Positions 1-8,584 are shown, numbered from the stretch's first letter. The stretch is 64,000 nucleotides of DNA from UBA6170 sp034429975 (GCA_034429975.1 DAOUFM010000076.1:186001-250000); one strand, 5' to 3'. Notes: generated by a model from the sequence alone, not told the origin. Numbers and translations are program-made.

Positions 1-617
1 CACAAATTGTGCATTCCTCTATCCATTATTTGCCCGTGATCGTTGTAGATGATGGTTCGATTGATCAGACTTCGTTATTGGCCGAAAAAAACGGCGCTAC
101 TGTTTTAAAACAAGTTCCCAACCAGGGTAAAGGGGAGGCATTAAAAAGAGGTTTCCGAGAAGCGCTCAAACTTGAGGTTGATTTCGTAGTTACATTAGAT
201 GCTGACGGCCAACATGCAATTGATGAAATAGAGAAATTTCTTTCTTTATATCGAGAAAAGAAACCGGATCTGATAATTGGTTATCGGGATTTCTCAAAAA
301 TGCCTTTTTCAAGGAAACTGGCAAACACATTCGGGCGCCAGGCTTTTTCCTGGGCTATGGGAATGAGAATCCTGGATAATCAATCTGGATACCGATTAAT
401 GAGTAGACGCTTGATTGAAAAAGTGCTTGAAAGTCAGGAATCAGGCTTTGAATTTGAAGTAGATGTTATTGTTAATTGTGTCCAATCTAACTTTATGATT
501 GATTGGTTGCCAATAAAAACCATCTACAGGGATGAAAAAAGCCATATTCATCCGCTTGAGCATACAAAAAATTTTTTTCGAATTGTTTTTCAAACTCGCA
601 AAAAAATGAAAAAGTAA
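1..617 (+). CDS. Family 2 glycosyltransferase, 5' end cut off
   Basis: A GT-A fold glycosyltransferase of the dolichol-phosphate-mannose synthase/polyprenyl-phosphate sugar transferase kind, which moves a sugar from a nucleotide donor to a lipid or glycan acceptor at the inner membrane face. The frame is open from base 3, so the true start (with the usual IPAYNE-type strand) lies outside the window; the GTG at 9 is internal. Visible are VVDDGSIDQT (nucleotide binding), the NQGKGEALKRG loop, and the metal-binding DADGQH. The tail NQSGYRLMSR is typical of DPM1-like enzymes. No C-terminal membrane helices are present. It ends convergently with the next gene. Family call is firm; the acceptor is unknown. 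Confidence 0.85.
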   Translation, partial: QIVHSSIHYLPVIVVDDGSIDQTSLLAEKNGATVLKQVPNQGKGEALKRGFREALKLEVDFVVTLDADGQHAIDEIEKFLSLYREKKPDLIIGYRDFSKMPFSRKLANTFGRQAFSWAMGMRILDNQSGYRLMSRRLIEKVLESQESGFEFEVDVIVNCVQSNFMIDWLPIKTIYRDEKSHIHPLEHTKNFFRIVFQTRKKMKK

Positions 618-647
618 AGAAATTAATTGCAAAGAATAATTTCTTTA
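615..647. terminator. AT-rich hairpin between convergent genes
   Basis: An 11-bp perfect inverted repeat (TAAAGAAATTA and its complement) with an 11-nt loop lies between the convergent glycosyltransferase and the leftward pseudo-sortase gene, and includes the glycosyltransferase stop codon. A-rich and T-rich arms could serve as a weak bidirectional terminator. The stem is almost all A-T, so strength is doubtful. Confidence 0.4.
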
Positions 648-655
648 GCCGTAAA

Positions 656-2416
656 TTATTCTGATGATTTTGGTTTTGCAATCACTGTCCAACGGTCTTG
701 ATTGTCTTCTCTGAATAGAATAACAACTAATGAAGGTTCTGTATCGGATAGAATTCTTACATTGTCTCGAGCCAGTTGGGTAACCTGATCCACCTGATAA
801 ACAATCACATCATTATTATTCATAAAAATACTGATTTGATCATCGGTGGTTAAGTTCTTGATTACATCTTCAGACTGATTGGACCAGGGAATTGCGACAA
901 CTTTGCGCAGTTTGGTATTAGCCAGCCATTCTGCATTTTGAGGTTCCCAGCGGTTATCCTTAATTTCTCCTTTTTGGAGAAAGAAAAACCAACCTCCCGG
1001 TAATTGTAAGCCAGTTGGATAAACTAAATCTCCGTCAGAAGCTTCAATTGCTGGCGGTGGGCTGGATGCTTTTTGATCTTTGATCTTCCATTGCGACATA
1101 ACCAAAAATATAGAAACAATAACAGCCAAACTGATAAAGAATGAGAGAAAAATTAATATTTTTTCAGCCAGACTTAGAGATGAAAACCAATGGTTGAATC
1201 TTTCAATGTTTCTTGGGAACCATTTCTTCCTGGTCTTTTGTTCAATTTCATGGTCCCAGGTTGTTTGATCAAATTCATCAATAAAAGATTGGCGAAGATG
1301 ATCTACAGATTCTTTATCCTCTGCGCCTTCTTCCTCAAAAGTAAAATTGATTTCGTTATCATCGCTACTTCCTGCGGTGGGAAGATTGGTTTGATAGGGA
1401 GCATCAATCATTGGGAAAGAAGATTCTCCTGGCAAGGAAACCTCATCCGGTTTTTCTAATAGTCCTTGAATAGGAGATTCCGAATCAAATTCAAATAATT
1501 TTTCAGAATCACTTTCTGGTTCTTCGTTGGTCAATTCTAAAAGGTCTTTCCAGGTAGAAGAAGACAATAAAAATTCATTTTCATCTGTTTCATCTACTTG
1601 ATTCAAATCCCTGGAAATTTCATCTTCGGGAGATCCAGGAATTGTTAGTTTATCAAGATTTGTTAAAAAATCATCGTTTTCAAAAACATCCTGATCATTA
1701 ATAAATGGGTTTGTGGCTTTATCTGCATTATTAATTTCTTGTTCTAATGCCTGAATAATGTCTATATCGTCCAGCTTTTCATCTGTAGAGGTAAAAACTG
1801 ATTCTTTTTCAGCAAAGACTTCATTGGTTTCTGGGATTTCTTCTTCAGAAAGTGAAGATTTCAGTTTTTCCAGGAATTCCTCATTGTCTTGTGACTGTGA
1901 CAAAATGAGCTCAGCGCTTTGTTCAATATCAACCAGAGTTTCGACCTTCTTCTTTTTTCTGACAATTTTCTTGGGTTGGTCTTTATTTAAATTATCTGAG
2001 GTCAATTCTTTTGGAGATTCAATTTTTTCTGGTAATTCCAGTTCTTTTTGTTCAGGAGGGGTGGTCTTCGCTTCCAGCTCCAGCCGATTTTTCAGAAAAT
2101 CTTCCTCTTCTTCTGGGATTCCTTCAGTTAATTCTTCATCATTATTGAAACCCGCTAAACGATTGAGATAATCCTCTTCGCTACTTTCGTTAGCATCGAA
2201 AATATCCTCAGAAAGTGGTTGTGTATGATGCTTGCTCTCATCATTCATTGAAAATTCTGACGCGAGAATTTCTAAATCAGAGAAATTTGAATCCAGAGAA
2301 TTAAGTCTGGCGTCTATACCTGGGTCAGATATCTGGTTTGGATCTTCTTTCGAAAAATCTTTGGCAGATTGTTCTTCTTTATCGCGCTTATTGTCTTTAT
2401 TTTTTTTAGTAGCCAT
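656..2416 (-). CDS. Membrane protein with acidic disordered N-terminus and degenerate sortase-like ectodomain
   Basis: 586 aa. Residues 1-400 are low-complexity and very rich in Asp, Glu, Ser and Asn, with a Lys patch near 150-157; one membrane helix spans about 419-440; residues 465-583 are outside. The exterior part looks like a sortase beta-barrel: a strand pair around 524-542 (DDQISIF, then VIVYQV), a LVVILF strand at 563-568 where sortases carry TLxTC, and DRWTVIA at 574-580 where sortases carry the catalytic Arg. The expected His (replaced around WSNQ, 511-514) and Cys are missing, so it should not be a transpeptidase. The fold assignment is my inference from motif spacing. It lies 16 bp downstream of the transglycosylase-like gene and is probably co-transcribed with it. 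AGGA precedes the ATG. Confidence 0.6.
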   Translation of the reverse strand: MATKKNKDNKRDKEEQSAKDFSKEDPNQISDPGIDARLNSLDSNFSDLEILASEFSMNDESKHHTQPLSEDIFDANESSEEDYLNRLAGFNNDEELTEGIPEEEEDFLKNRLELEAKTTPPEQKELELPEKIESPKELTSDNLNKDQPKKIVRKKKKVETLVDIEQSAELILSQSQDNEEFLEKLKSSLSEEEIPETNEVFAEKESVFTSTDEKLDDIDIIQALEQEINNADKATNPFINDQDVFENDDFLTNLDKLTIPGSPEDEISRDLNQVDETDENEFLLSSSTWKDLLELTNEEPESDSEKLFEFDSESPIQGLLEKPDEVSLPGESSFPMIDAPYQTNLPTAGSSDDNEINFTFEEEGAEDKESVDHLRQSFIDEFDQTTWDHEIEQKTRKKWFPRNIERFNHWFSSLSLAEKILIFLSFFISLAVIVSIFLVMSQWKIKDQKASSPPPAIEASDGDLVYPTGLQLPGGWFFFLQKGEIKDNRWEPQNAEWLANTKLRKVVAIPWSNQSEDVIKNLTTDDQISIFMNNNDVIVYQVDQVTQLARDNVRILSDTEPSLVVILFREDNQDRWTVIAKPKSSE

Positions 2417-2432
2417 AATAATTCCTGTTTCT

Positions 2433-4424
2433 TTAAGGAAGCAGACCAGGTAGTGCTGGGGGTGGGATTCTTAATATCGTATAAAGTTCACCACTTTCGG
2501 GTATTCTAACTTTGGTTGATTGATAGATATCCACAACTGTTATGGTAACATCGGAATCCTTAAATTGGTTTTCATATTCAATTATTGCTTCACCATTCTT
2601 GACAGTAATGGTTTTTGTAACACCATTTGAGAATAAAACCTTCACAGTGGCGTTATTCACCAATTCATCTTCATCCATCACAAAATTTTGATTATTATCG
2701 ATGTAAAGAAATACATTAATTTTTCCACTAGCTAGATATGTTTTGGGTGTAGCGGTGAATTGGGGGGTAGCTGTTGGAGGAAATTGAACCAGATCACTTT
2801 GCCCAGAGGGCGCTAATTGTTCAGGCGCTAATGTTGGTTGAGGTGCATAATTTAACTGAAAGGCGGTTAAATTATTCCAGACATTGTCGACATAATCCCT
2901 GGCTTCTGGGCAAACAAGGTTGGCTGAAACATTAGCCCAATTCGGTTCTAACCCTTTTCTCTTGACTTCTTCAAGACTGTTGTTTAAACAATAATATCCA
3001 CCATGATAGGATAAAATCGTAAATTTCCACATATCTGTAACAGATGGTTTTAATTCTAACTGCTTGACAATGTAATTTGTTTGGGAACAATTAGATTTAA
3101 TGGTTTGTCCGGTTATTGAAATAGCCTGTTCTGCAATACCTAAGTTAATCATGTTTTCGCAGGCAGGACAATAAGCATTAATGGATTGGATTAAGCCGCC
3201 GCGTAACATCGCTTGTTCAAAAGCATTCATATTCGCGAAAGATTTGTCGCAGTTATATAACATCCCGGAGCAAATCTGATTTTTTAAGTCCTCATTCCAG
3301 CGTAAAGCAACATCAGCACCCAATTCATTGATTTGAGTGAAACCATACTCTTCATATAAGTATCGTGCATTCTCAGGCCAGAATTGAGATTCCTGTTCAA
3401 TAATGCTTTTGATTAAGATTGGTGATATCCCTGCCTCTTTGCCGGAAGCCCAAATAATTGGATCAAAACGATTTTGCCAGGCGTACATGGCATCTTTGGC
3501 CAGTTCTAATCCACAAGCATTTGGAGAACCATTGGCAAACAGACCTCCAGCAGGGCAAGAGGATGCATCTACAAACCGGTTCAGAATTAACTTTCCGCTG
3601 AGATAATGCAAAGTATGATAGGAAGCTAATAAATCCGGAGATTCAGGAAAAACAACCCATTCAGGGGATTCACCATACGCAGTTCCACGCCAAATTTCCT
3701 GACATGAATCTTTAAATCCGATTAATTGATCAATCGAGGTGATCCGGACATTGTAGTAATTGTTACTGATATAAATTCTAACAATGGCTGTGATTGTTTT
3801 GGTTCGATCCCCGAAGCTGCTTTCTGCCCAAAATCTGATCTGAGAATCTTGTAATAAGGGGACGATACACTGGTCTGATAAACATTCAAAAGGCTGTTCG
3901 TTTACTGTTCCTGCAATTTTTAAAATTTTAAAATCAGAATAAGGTTCAATTGCGCGAATAACGACATAGGGAGCATTGACAGGGATTCCCGGTGCGTTGA
4001 TATTAATAATCATTTCCGGAACTTTTATTTTTGTTTCCTGGGTAACTTCCTGAGATGACACAAAAACCCAATAGGTATCCTGCCAGAGTTGGTTTACATT
4101 AATTGGAGTAGCAGTAGGTTGGGGTGTTGGAGTACCAATAGGGATGTACACTGGCGTTGGGAAAAGATTCTGCCAGGCTTCATTACAGGCAGCCAGGGTT
4201 TCCTGGCCAGAGGGGAAACCTTCGTGATTAATGATTACTGTGCAAACCGGAACACCATTTCGGGTGACTAATCTCCAGGTATATTGTGTAAATGTATTTT
4301 CTATTATTTTTATTCGTTCAGGTTTTTCTTCACCTTCTTGAGCTGAGACAGAGTAGGAAGCAAAAACTGCAATTAATCCAATGAAAATTATTAAAATAAA
4401 GAATCTCTTTATTTGTTTCATCAA
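2433..4424 (-). CDS. Secreted lytic-transglycosylase-like protein
   Basis: 663 aa with a signal peptide (Lys-rich start, hydrophobic 8-24, cleavage near VSA-QE). A Thr/Pro-rich linker at 95-108 separates an N-terminal segment from a beta-rich region (about 130-235). Residues 325-380 resemble a goose-lysozyme/SLT fold: helix ISPILIKSIIEQES with probable catalytic Glu345, followed by YGFTQI (360-365), the equivalent of the G-x-x-Q-i motif. Another Pro/Thr linker (545-560) leads to a C-terminal SdrD/Cna-B-like domain with DNNQNFVMDEDE calcium-type residues (576-587). About fifteen Cys suggest disulfides. Probable role is peptidoglycan cleavage or remodelling outside the cell; activity is inferred. 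First gene of a two-gene leftward operon. Confidence 0.65.
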   Translation of the reverse strand: MMKQIKRFFILIIFIGLIAVFASYSVSAQEGEEKPERIKIIENTFTQYTWRLVTRNGVPVCTVIINHEGFPSGQETLAACNEAWQNLFPTPVYIPIGTPTPQPTATPINVNQLWQDTYWVFVSSQEVTQETKIKVPEMIININAPGIPVNAPYVVIRAIEPYSDFKILKIAGTVNEQPFECLSDQCIVPLLQDSQIRFWAESSFGDRTKTITAIVRIYISNNYYNVRITSIDQLIGFKDSCQEIWRGTAYGESPEWVVFPESPDLLASYHTLHYLSGKLILNRFVDASSCPAGGLFANGSPNACGLELAKDAMYAWQNRFDPIIWASGKEAGISPILIKSIIEQESQFWPENARYLYEEYGFTQINELGADVALRWNEDLKNQICSGMLYNCDKSFANMNAFEQAMLRGGLIQSINAYCPACENMINLGIAEQAISITGQTIKSNCSQTNYIVKQLELKPSVTDMWKFTILSYHGGYYCLNNSLEEVKRKGLEPNWANVSANLVCPEARDYVDNVWNNLTAFQLNYAPQPTLAPEQLAPSGQSDLVQFPPTATPQFTATPKTYLASGKINVFLYIDNNQNFVMDEDELVNNATVKVLFSNGVTKTITVKNGEAIIEYENQFKDSDVTITVVDIYQSTKVRIPESGELYTILRIPPPALPGLLP

Positions 4425-4467
4425 TCCATACCCACCAAAAAAAAGAATAATTGCACGTAATTTATTT

Positions 4468-4473
4468 ATTATA
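4468..4473 (-). promoter_or_regulatory. Candidate -10 element for the transglycosylase operon
   Basis: On the minus strand this reads TATAAT, about 45 bp before the start codon at 4424. No convincing -35 hexamer lies 16-18 bp upstream, so support rests on the -10 alone in a very AT-rich divergent spacer (4425-4655). The rest of that spacer shows no clear element for the rightward gene. Confidence 0.3.
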
Positions 4474-4655
4474 CCTTTTAATTAATGTATTTTTGCAGTT
4501 ATTATCAAGAAATAAAAAAAATATGGAAATTTAATTTGATACTTCCATTATTATACATTTAATTATGCATCTTTGCCTAAAAATTGGTAGTAAAATTCGA
4601 GTTGCAATCCAGGCCTTTTCAGCCCAACTGAATTTTCACACCAGAGGAGCTTTTT

Positions 4656-5681
4656 ATGAAAATTTCGGTAAAACCATTTCTATTTTTTTTAGTGATGCTT
4701 TCAATCATTTTAAGTGCGTGTACACCTGCAATTTCTAGACCAGTTGAAATTGAAGCAACACTAACAAACACCATAGAACCTACTTCTGTAAAAACAGAAT
4801 TACCGACCTTGATTCCCACACTTATTCCTACCTATACACAAGTTCCAGCAACGGCAACTGCAACAATAGAACCCACTTCAGAACCCACTGAAGCGACTGA
4901 CTTGAATTTTCGGATAAATGAGAAAGATCGATCCGAACAAATTTACATTCCCGCAGGGGAATTCTTAATGGGCACGAATGATAAAGATGCGCAGCATACA
5001 TTAGATAACGGAGTGGCATACCCTGAAGTTCCAATGCATACAGTCTATTTGGATAGTTATTGGATTGACAAATATGAGGTTACCAATGGGCGGTATGCCT
5101 TGTGTGTAGAAGATGGAGGGTGTAAACCCCCCTGGATTAATAGTTCTTATACCCGAGCAAATTATTATGGAAACCCCGAGTATGATAATTACCCGGTTAT
5201 TATGGTGGATTGGTGGATGGCAAAACAATTTTGTGAATGGGCAGGCGGCAAACTGCCTACAGAAGCCGAATGGGAAAAAGCTGCAAGGGGAACAGACGGC
5301 CGCAGATTCCCTTGGGGAGATGAACCAATTTCTGGCGACAAAGCAAATTTTTGTGATGTTAACTGCCCGAAAGATCATGCTAACCCAATCTTTGATGATG
5401 GATATGGTGATACAGCTCCTGTTGGAAGTTACCCTAATGGAGCCAGCCCATATGGCCTTATGGATATGATCGGTAATGTTTGGGAATGGACCAGTACCAT
5501 CCCGATGCTTTATCCTTATGACCCAAATGATGGCAGGGAAGCCGATGACGGTTATCTACATATTTGGAGAGGTGGTCCTTGGAGTAATGGGATCTGGTGG
5601 GAAAGGGCTTCTCTCCGTTATAAATCTGTTCCAAAATACTGGTATAACAATTTGGGGTTTCGCTGTGCTGCAGATAATTAA
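4656..5681 (+). CDS. FGE/SUMF1-fold surface lipoprotein
   Basis: 341 aa. A lipobox LSAC at about residues 19-22 predicts lipid anchoring, followed by a Thr/Pro/Glu-rich spacer to about residue 80 and a full formylglycine-generating-enzyme-fold domain (85-340). Signature blocks are present: IPAGEFLMG, DKYEVTNGRY, PVIMVDWW..A..FCEWAGGKLPTEAEWEKAARG, FPWGDE, YGLMDMIGNVWEW and NLGFRCA. The two catalytic cysteines of true FGE (pattern C-x4-C before NLGFRC) are not there; the region reads ERASLRYKS. It is therefore more likely a non-sulfatase-activating, binding or structural member of the family, as is common for bacterial lipoproteins with this fold. GAGGAG precedes the ATG. Stand-alone gene. Confidence 0.85.
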   Translation: MKISVKPFLFFLVMLSIILSACTPAISRPVEIEATLTNTIEPTSVKTELPTLIPTLIPTYTQVPATATATIEPTSEPTEATDLNFRINEKDRSEQIYIPAGEFLMGTNDKDAQHTLDNGVAYPEVPMHTVYLDSYWIDKYEVTNGRYALCVEDGGCKPPWINSSYTRANYYGNPEYDNYPVIMVDWWMAKQFCEWAGGKLPTEAEWEKAARGTDGRRFPWGDEPISGDKANFCDVNCPKDHANPIFDDGYGDTAPVGSYPNGASPYGLMDMIGNVWEWTSTIPMLYPYDPNDGREADDGYLHIWRGGPWSNGIWWERASLRYKSVPKYWYNNLGFRCAADN

Positions 5682-5714
5682 GCATCAGCCTTCTCTAAAA
5701 AAAATAATAATATA

Positions 5715-5742
5715 TTGAAAAACAATTAACATGGTATACAAT
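5715..5742 (+). promoter_or_regulatory. Sigma70-type promoter for pentapeptide-repeat gene
   Basis: TTGAAA, 16 bp, TACAAT, with TG two bases before an overlapping TATACA. It lies about 70 bp upstream of the ATG at 5811. Confidence 0.5.
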
Positions 5743-5810
5743 TGATTTAGATAACCAGATAGACTAGCAACCTTCGTCTTCGCACGATAAATTTTTGAAA
5801 GGCTCGTTTT

Positions 5811-6290
5811 ATGGCTGAATTCACCCGGTTTGAAATTTATATGTTGCTCAACCAATCCAAACCATTATGGCTAAGTTTTGTTGACCTCAGTGATTTTGAT
5901 TTACGCGGAGTTAATTTGTCTACATCAATATTATTTAATGCAAATTTAAGTGGGGCAGATTTACGGGGAGCCAACCTTTCTGAGGCAAAAATGGGTGGCT
6001 GTAATTTTGAAAATGCAAATTTGGTGGGTGCTGATTTACGGAAATCAAATCTTCGGGGAGCAAATTTAAAAGGTGCGGATTTACGCGAAGCTAATCTGGC
6101 TGAAGCTGAATTAATGGAAGCTGATCTTTCAGGCTCAAATTTACTGAATGCAAATTTAGGGGGAGTGGATTTAACGAATGCAAACTTAACAGGCGCAGAT
6201 TTGACTGGTTCCAATGTCCCGGACTATAAAATTTTAAAAGCAAAATCTTTGCATAAAACTACGATGCCAGATGGTTCAAAACACGATTAA
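5811..6290 (+). CDS. Pentapeptide-repeat protein
   Basis: 159 aa. From about residue 25 to 135 the sequence is tandem A(D/N)LxX pentapeptides (for example GADLR, GANLS, EANLA, NANLT), giving a right-handed quadrilateral beta-helix. The first 20 residues form a short helical cap and the last 20 are irregular. Members range from gyrase-protecting Qnr-like proteins to structural scaffolds; this one is short, has no signal peptide or membrane helix and should be cytosolic. Nothing in the context fixes a role: it has its own promoter and is followed by a 143-bp spacer before serC. Confidence 0.85.
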   Translation: MAEFTRFEIYMLLNQSKPLWLSFVDLSDFDLRGVNLSTSILFNANLSGADLRGANLSEAKMGGCNFENANLVGADLRKSNLRGANLKGADLREANLAEAELMEADLSGSNLLNANLGGVDLTNANLTGADLTGSNVPDYKILKAKSLHKTTMPDGSKHD

Positions 6291-6304
6291 TATTTATCAA
6301 TTTA

Positions 6305-6333
6305 TTGTTTTTTGAAAAGAAAAGAATTAAAAT
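6305..6333 (+). promoter_or_regulatory. Candidate promoter of serC-serA
   Basis: TTGTTT, 17 bp, TAAAAT, about 100 bp before the serC ATG. Fair match to a sigma70-type promoter; the repeat at 6344-6368 falls just after the expected transcription start. Confidence 0.4.
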
Positions 6334-6343
6334 ATCGGTAAGA

Positions 6344-6368
6344 GGTTAATTTTCAATTGAAGGTTAAT
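6344..6368. promoter_or_regulatory. Possible operator upstream of serC
   Basis: Two direct copies of GGTTAAT (6344-6350 and 6362-6368) flank a perfect 10-bp palindrome TTCAATTGAA (6352-6361). The position, 11-35 bp after the candidate -10, would suit a repressor site. AT-rich, so chance occurrence is possible. Confidence 0.3.
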
Positions 6369-6433
6369 CTACTTTCCTTTTTCTTGAAATATTAACTCCA
6401 AATTTTTCCAATTTAAAAAAGAAAGAAGAGCGC

Positions 6434-7504
6434 ATGAAAAAACATAATTTTAATCCGGGACCATCGATTCTCCCTCAATTTACTATTGAAAAGACCGCCG
6501 AAGCGGTGATCAATTTTGCTGGGACTGGTCTTTCATTATTGGAAGTATCCCACCGTAGTAAAGAAGTTGATGCCATGAATTTAGAAGCGATGGGGTTATT
6601 TAAGGAACTCCTCAACATTCCTGAAGGTTATAAAGTTTTGTTTCTCGGTGGCGGAGCAAGTACCCAGTTTTTTACAGTACCATACAATCTGCTGGAAAAC
6701 AAAGCTGCTTACCTTATAACCGGAAGTTGGGCCAAAAAAGCGTCAAAAGAAGCTAAATTATTCGGTGAAGTTACTGTGGTAGCCTCGTCTGAAGATAAGA
6801 ATTTTACGTATATTCCGCGTGATTATTCCATTCCTACAGATGTTGATTATTTCCATATTACAACCAACAACACGATTTTTGGAACTGAGATAAAAGAGGA
6901 TCTGGATTCTCCAGTACCATTGGTGGCCGATATGTCATCGGACATTTTTAGCCGCCCTATAGATGTTACCAAATATGGTTTAATCTATGGGGGTGCTCAA
7001 AAAAACCTGGCTCCTGCTGGCTTAACTTTTGTGATCGTAAAAGAAGATCTGCTCGGTAAAGTGAGCCGCCCACTCCCAACGATGGTTGATTATCGCACCC
7101 ATATTAAGAATAATTCAATGTTTAATACGCCACCAGTGTTTGCTATTTATGCAGGATTACAAACTTTGAAATGGTTAAAAGAATTAGGAGGCGTGGAAGC
7201 AATTTATAAAATTAACCAGGAAAAAGCTAAAACTTTATATGCAGAGATTGATCGAAATAAACTGTTTAAAGCTACTGTTCCTGCAGAACAAGATCGCTCT
7301 TTAATGAACGTATGTTTTGTGATGCAAGATGAATACAAAGAATTGGAAAAAGATTTTCAGACTTACTCCAGTGAAAAAGGAATGGTTGGAATAAAAGGCC
7401 ATCGTGATGTGGGTGGCTTTAGAGCTTCTCTTTACAATGCCTTACCTTTAGAAAGTATGAAAGCCCTTGTCAGTTGTATGCAAGAATTTGAAAGATCCCA
7501 TTAA
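6434..7504 (+). CDS. serC: Phosphoserine aminotransferase
   Basis: 356 aa, normal length. Converts 3-phosphohydroxypyruvate and glutamate to phosphoserine and 2-oxoglutarate, the second step of serine synthesis; PLP enzyme in the cytosol. Shows the N-terminal HNFNPGPSILP block, LFLGGGASTQF (PLP phosphate site), ADMSSD, and the Schiff-base lysine in GGAQKN (Lys190), ending with VGGFRASLYNA. The sequence style (FNPGPSILP, HRSKE) resembles the Bacteroidetes-type SerC as I remember it. It forms an operon with the dehydrogenase 25 bp downstream. The start fits the family; upstream purine-rich GAAGAG may be the ribosome site. Confidence 0.95.
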   Translation: MKKHNFNPGPSILPQFTIEKTAEAVINFAGTGLSLLEVSHRSKEVDAMNLEAMGLFKELLNIPEGYKVLFLGGGASTQFFTVPYNLLENKAAYLITGSWAKKASKEAKLFGEVTVVASSEDKNFTYIPRDYSIPTDVDYFHITTNNTIFGTEIKEDLDSPVPLVADMSSDIFSRPIDVTKYGLIYGGAQKNLAPAGLTFVIVKEDLLGKVSRPLPTMVDYRTHIKNNSMFNTPPVFAIYAGLQTLKWLKELGGVEAIYKINQEKAKTLYAEIDRNKLFKATVPAEQDRSLMNVCFVMQDEYKELEKDFQTYSSEKGMVGIKGHRDVGGFRASLYNALPLESMKALVSCMQEFERSH

Positions 7505-7529
7505 TTAGATTGGAAACAGGCAGGTAACG

Positions 7530-8453
7530 ATGAAAAAAGTTCTTTTGGCAACAGAAAAACCCTTTGCCGGTGAAGCGGTTGAAGGGATTAAAGGAATCGC
7601 CTCCGGTGCAGGTTATAACCTGGTTCTTTTAGAAAAATATACCGAAAAAGCTGACTTAATTAACGCTGTAGCTGATGTGGATGCAATGATTATTCGCAGC
7701 GATATTGTCGATGCAGAAGTGTTGGATGCTTCGAAAAAGCTAAAAATTGTTGTTCGAGCTGGAGCAGGATATGACAACATAGACCTTACGGCTGCAACAA
7801 ACCACCATGTAGTGGCGATGAATACACCCGGACAAAACTCCAACGCAGTTGCAGAACTTGCTATTGGTATGATGATTTATCAGGCGAGAAAACAATTTAG
7901 CGGAAAATCAGGATCCGAGCTTCGCGGAAAATCATTAGGGTTGTATGGTTTTGGTAATGTTGGAATGAGCCTGGCAAATATTGCTAAATGCTTTGGGATG
8001 AAAATATTTGCCTTTGATCCATATAAATCCATAAAGGCAATTGAAGCTGAAGAAGTTTTTCCTGTGAAAACGCTTGAGGAATTGTTTTCAGGTTCTCACT
8101 ATGTCTCATTGCACATTCCAGCGAATAATGAAACAAATAATTCAATTAACTACCAATTACTCATGAGTATGCCAAAACCAGCCACTTTAGTTAACACTGC
8201 CAGAAAAGAAGTGATCAACGAAGTTGATTTGATTAAAATGTTTGAAGAACGCAAAGATTTTGAGTATATTGCCGATGTGGAGCCAGGTTGTGTTGCAGAA
8301 ATCAGAGAAAAATATACAGGACGTTATTTCTTTACTCCCAAAAAGATGGGTGCACAGACTGAAGAAGCCAATGTAAATGCAGGTTTAGCAGCTATTCGAC
8401 AAATCATCGATTTCTTTGAAAAAGGGGATGTTCAATTTCAGGTCAATAAATAG
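7530..8453 (+). CDS. serA: D-3-phosphoglycerate dehydrogenase, short form without ACT domain
   Basis: 307 aa. Oxidises 3-phosphoglycerate to phosphohydroxypyruvate with NAD, feeding the SerC reaction encoded just upstream. NAD-binding GFGNVG, catalytic Arg in NTARKEVINE and Glu in DVEPG are present. The usual catalytic His (TPH) is replaced: the motif reads TPKKMGAQT, giving Lys in its place. That TPKKMGAQT...FQVNK ending is the form I recall from Bacteroidetes-type enzymes, so it is a clade trait rather than decay. There is no C-terminal ASB or ACT domain, so classical serine feedback through ACT is not expected. CAGGTAACG precedes the ATG. Confidence 0.9.
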   Translation: MKKVLLATEKPFAGEAVEGIKGIASGAGYNLVLLEKYTEKADLINAVADVDAMIIRSDIVDAEVLDASKKLKIVVRAGAGYDNIDLTAATNHHVVAMNTPGQNSNAVAELAIGMMIYQARKQFSGKSGSELRGKSLGLYGFGNVGMSLANIAKCFGMKIFAFDPYKSIKAIEAEEVFPVKTLEELFSGSHYVSLHIPANNETNNSINYQLLMSMPKPATLVNTARKEVINEVDLIKMFEERKDFEYIADVEPGCVAEIREKYTGRYFFTPKKMGAQTEEANVNAGLAAIRQIIDFFEKGDVQFQVNK

Positions 8454-8471
8454 ATTTTTGTTAAATTGATT

Positions 8472-8505
8472 AAAAAGAATACCGGTGAAAATCGGTTTTC
8501 TTTTT
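8472..8505 (+). terminator. Intrinsic terminator after serC-serA
   Basis: Stem AAAAGAA-t-ACCG / CGGT-t-TTCTTTT with an 8-nt loop, followed by a T run. The A-rich 5' arm means it could also act leftwards. It lies 19 bp after the serA stop. Confidence 0.65.
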
Positions 8506-8584
8506 AAATAGCTTATGCTCATTTTTGCTATTATTTAAATTCTATTTATGCTTAGGATTGAGATTTTAAAACCAGGGAAATAAT

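Noticed and set aside
1758..2171. Rightward 137-codon Ser-rich frame
   Set aside because: Antisense shadow of the acidic Glu/Asp/Ser stretch of the pseudo-sortase gene.
5837..6214. Leftward 125-codon frame opposite the pentapeptide gene
   Set aside because: Periodic shadow of the repeats (SAPxKFA pattern), a known artefact of pentapeptide codons.
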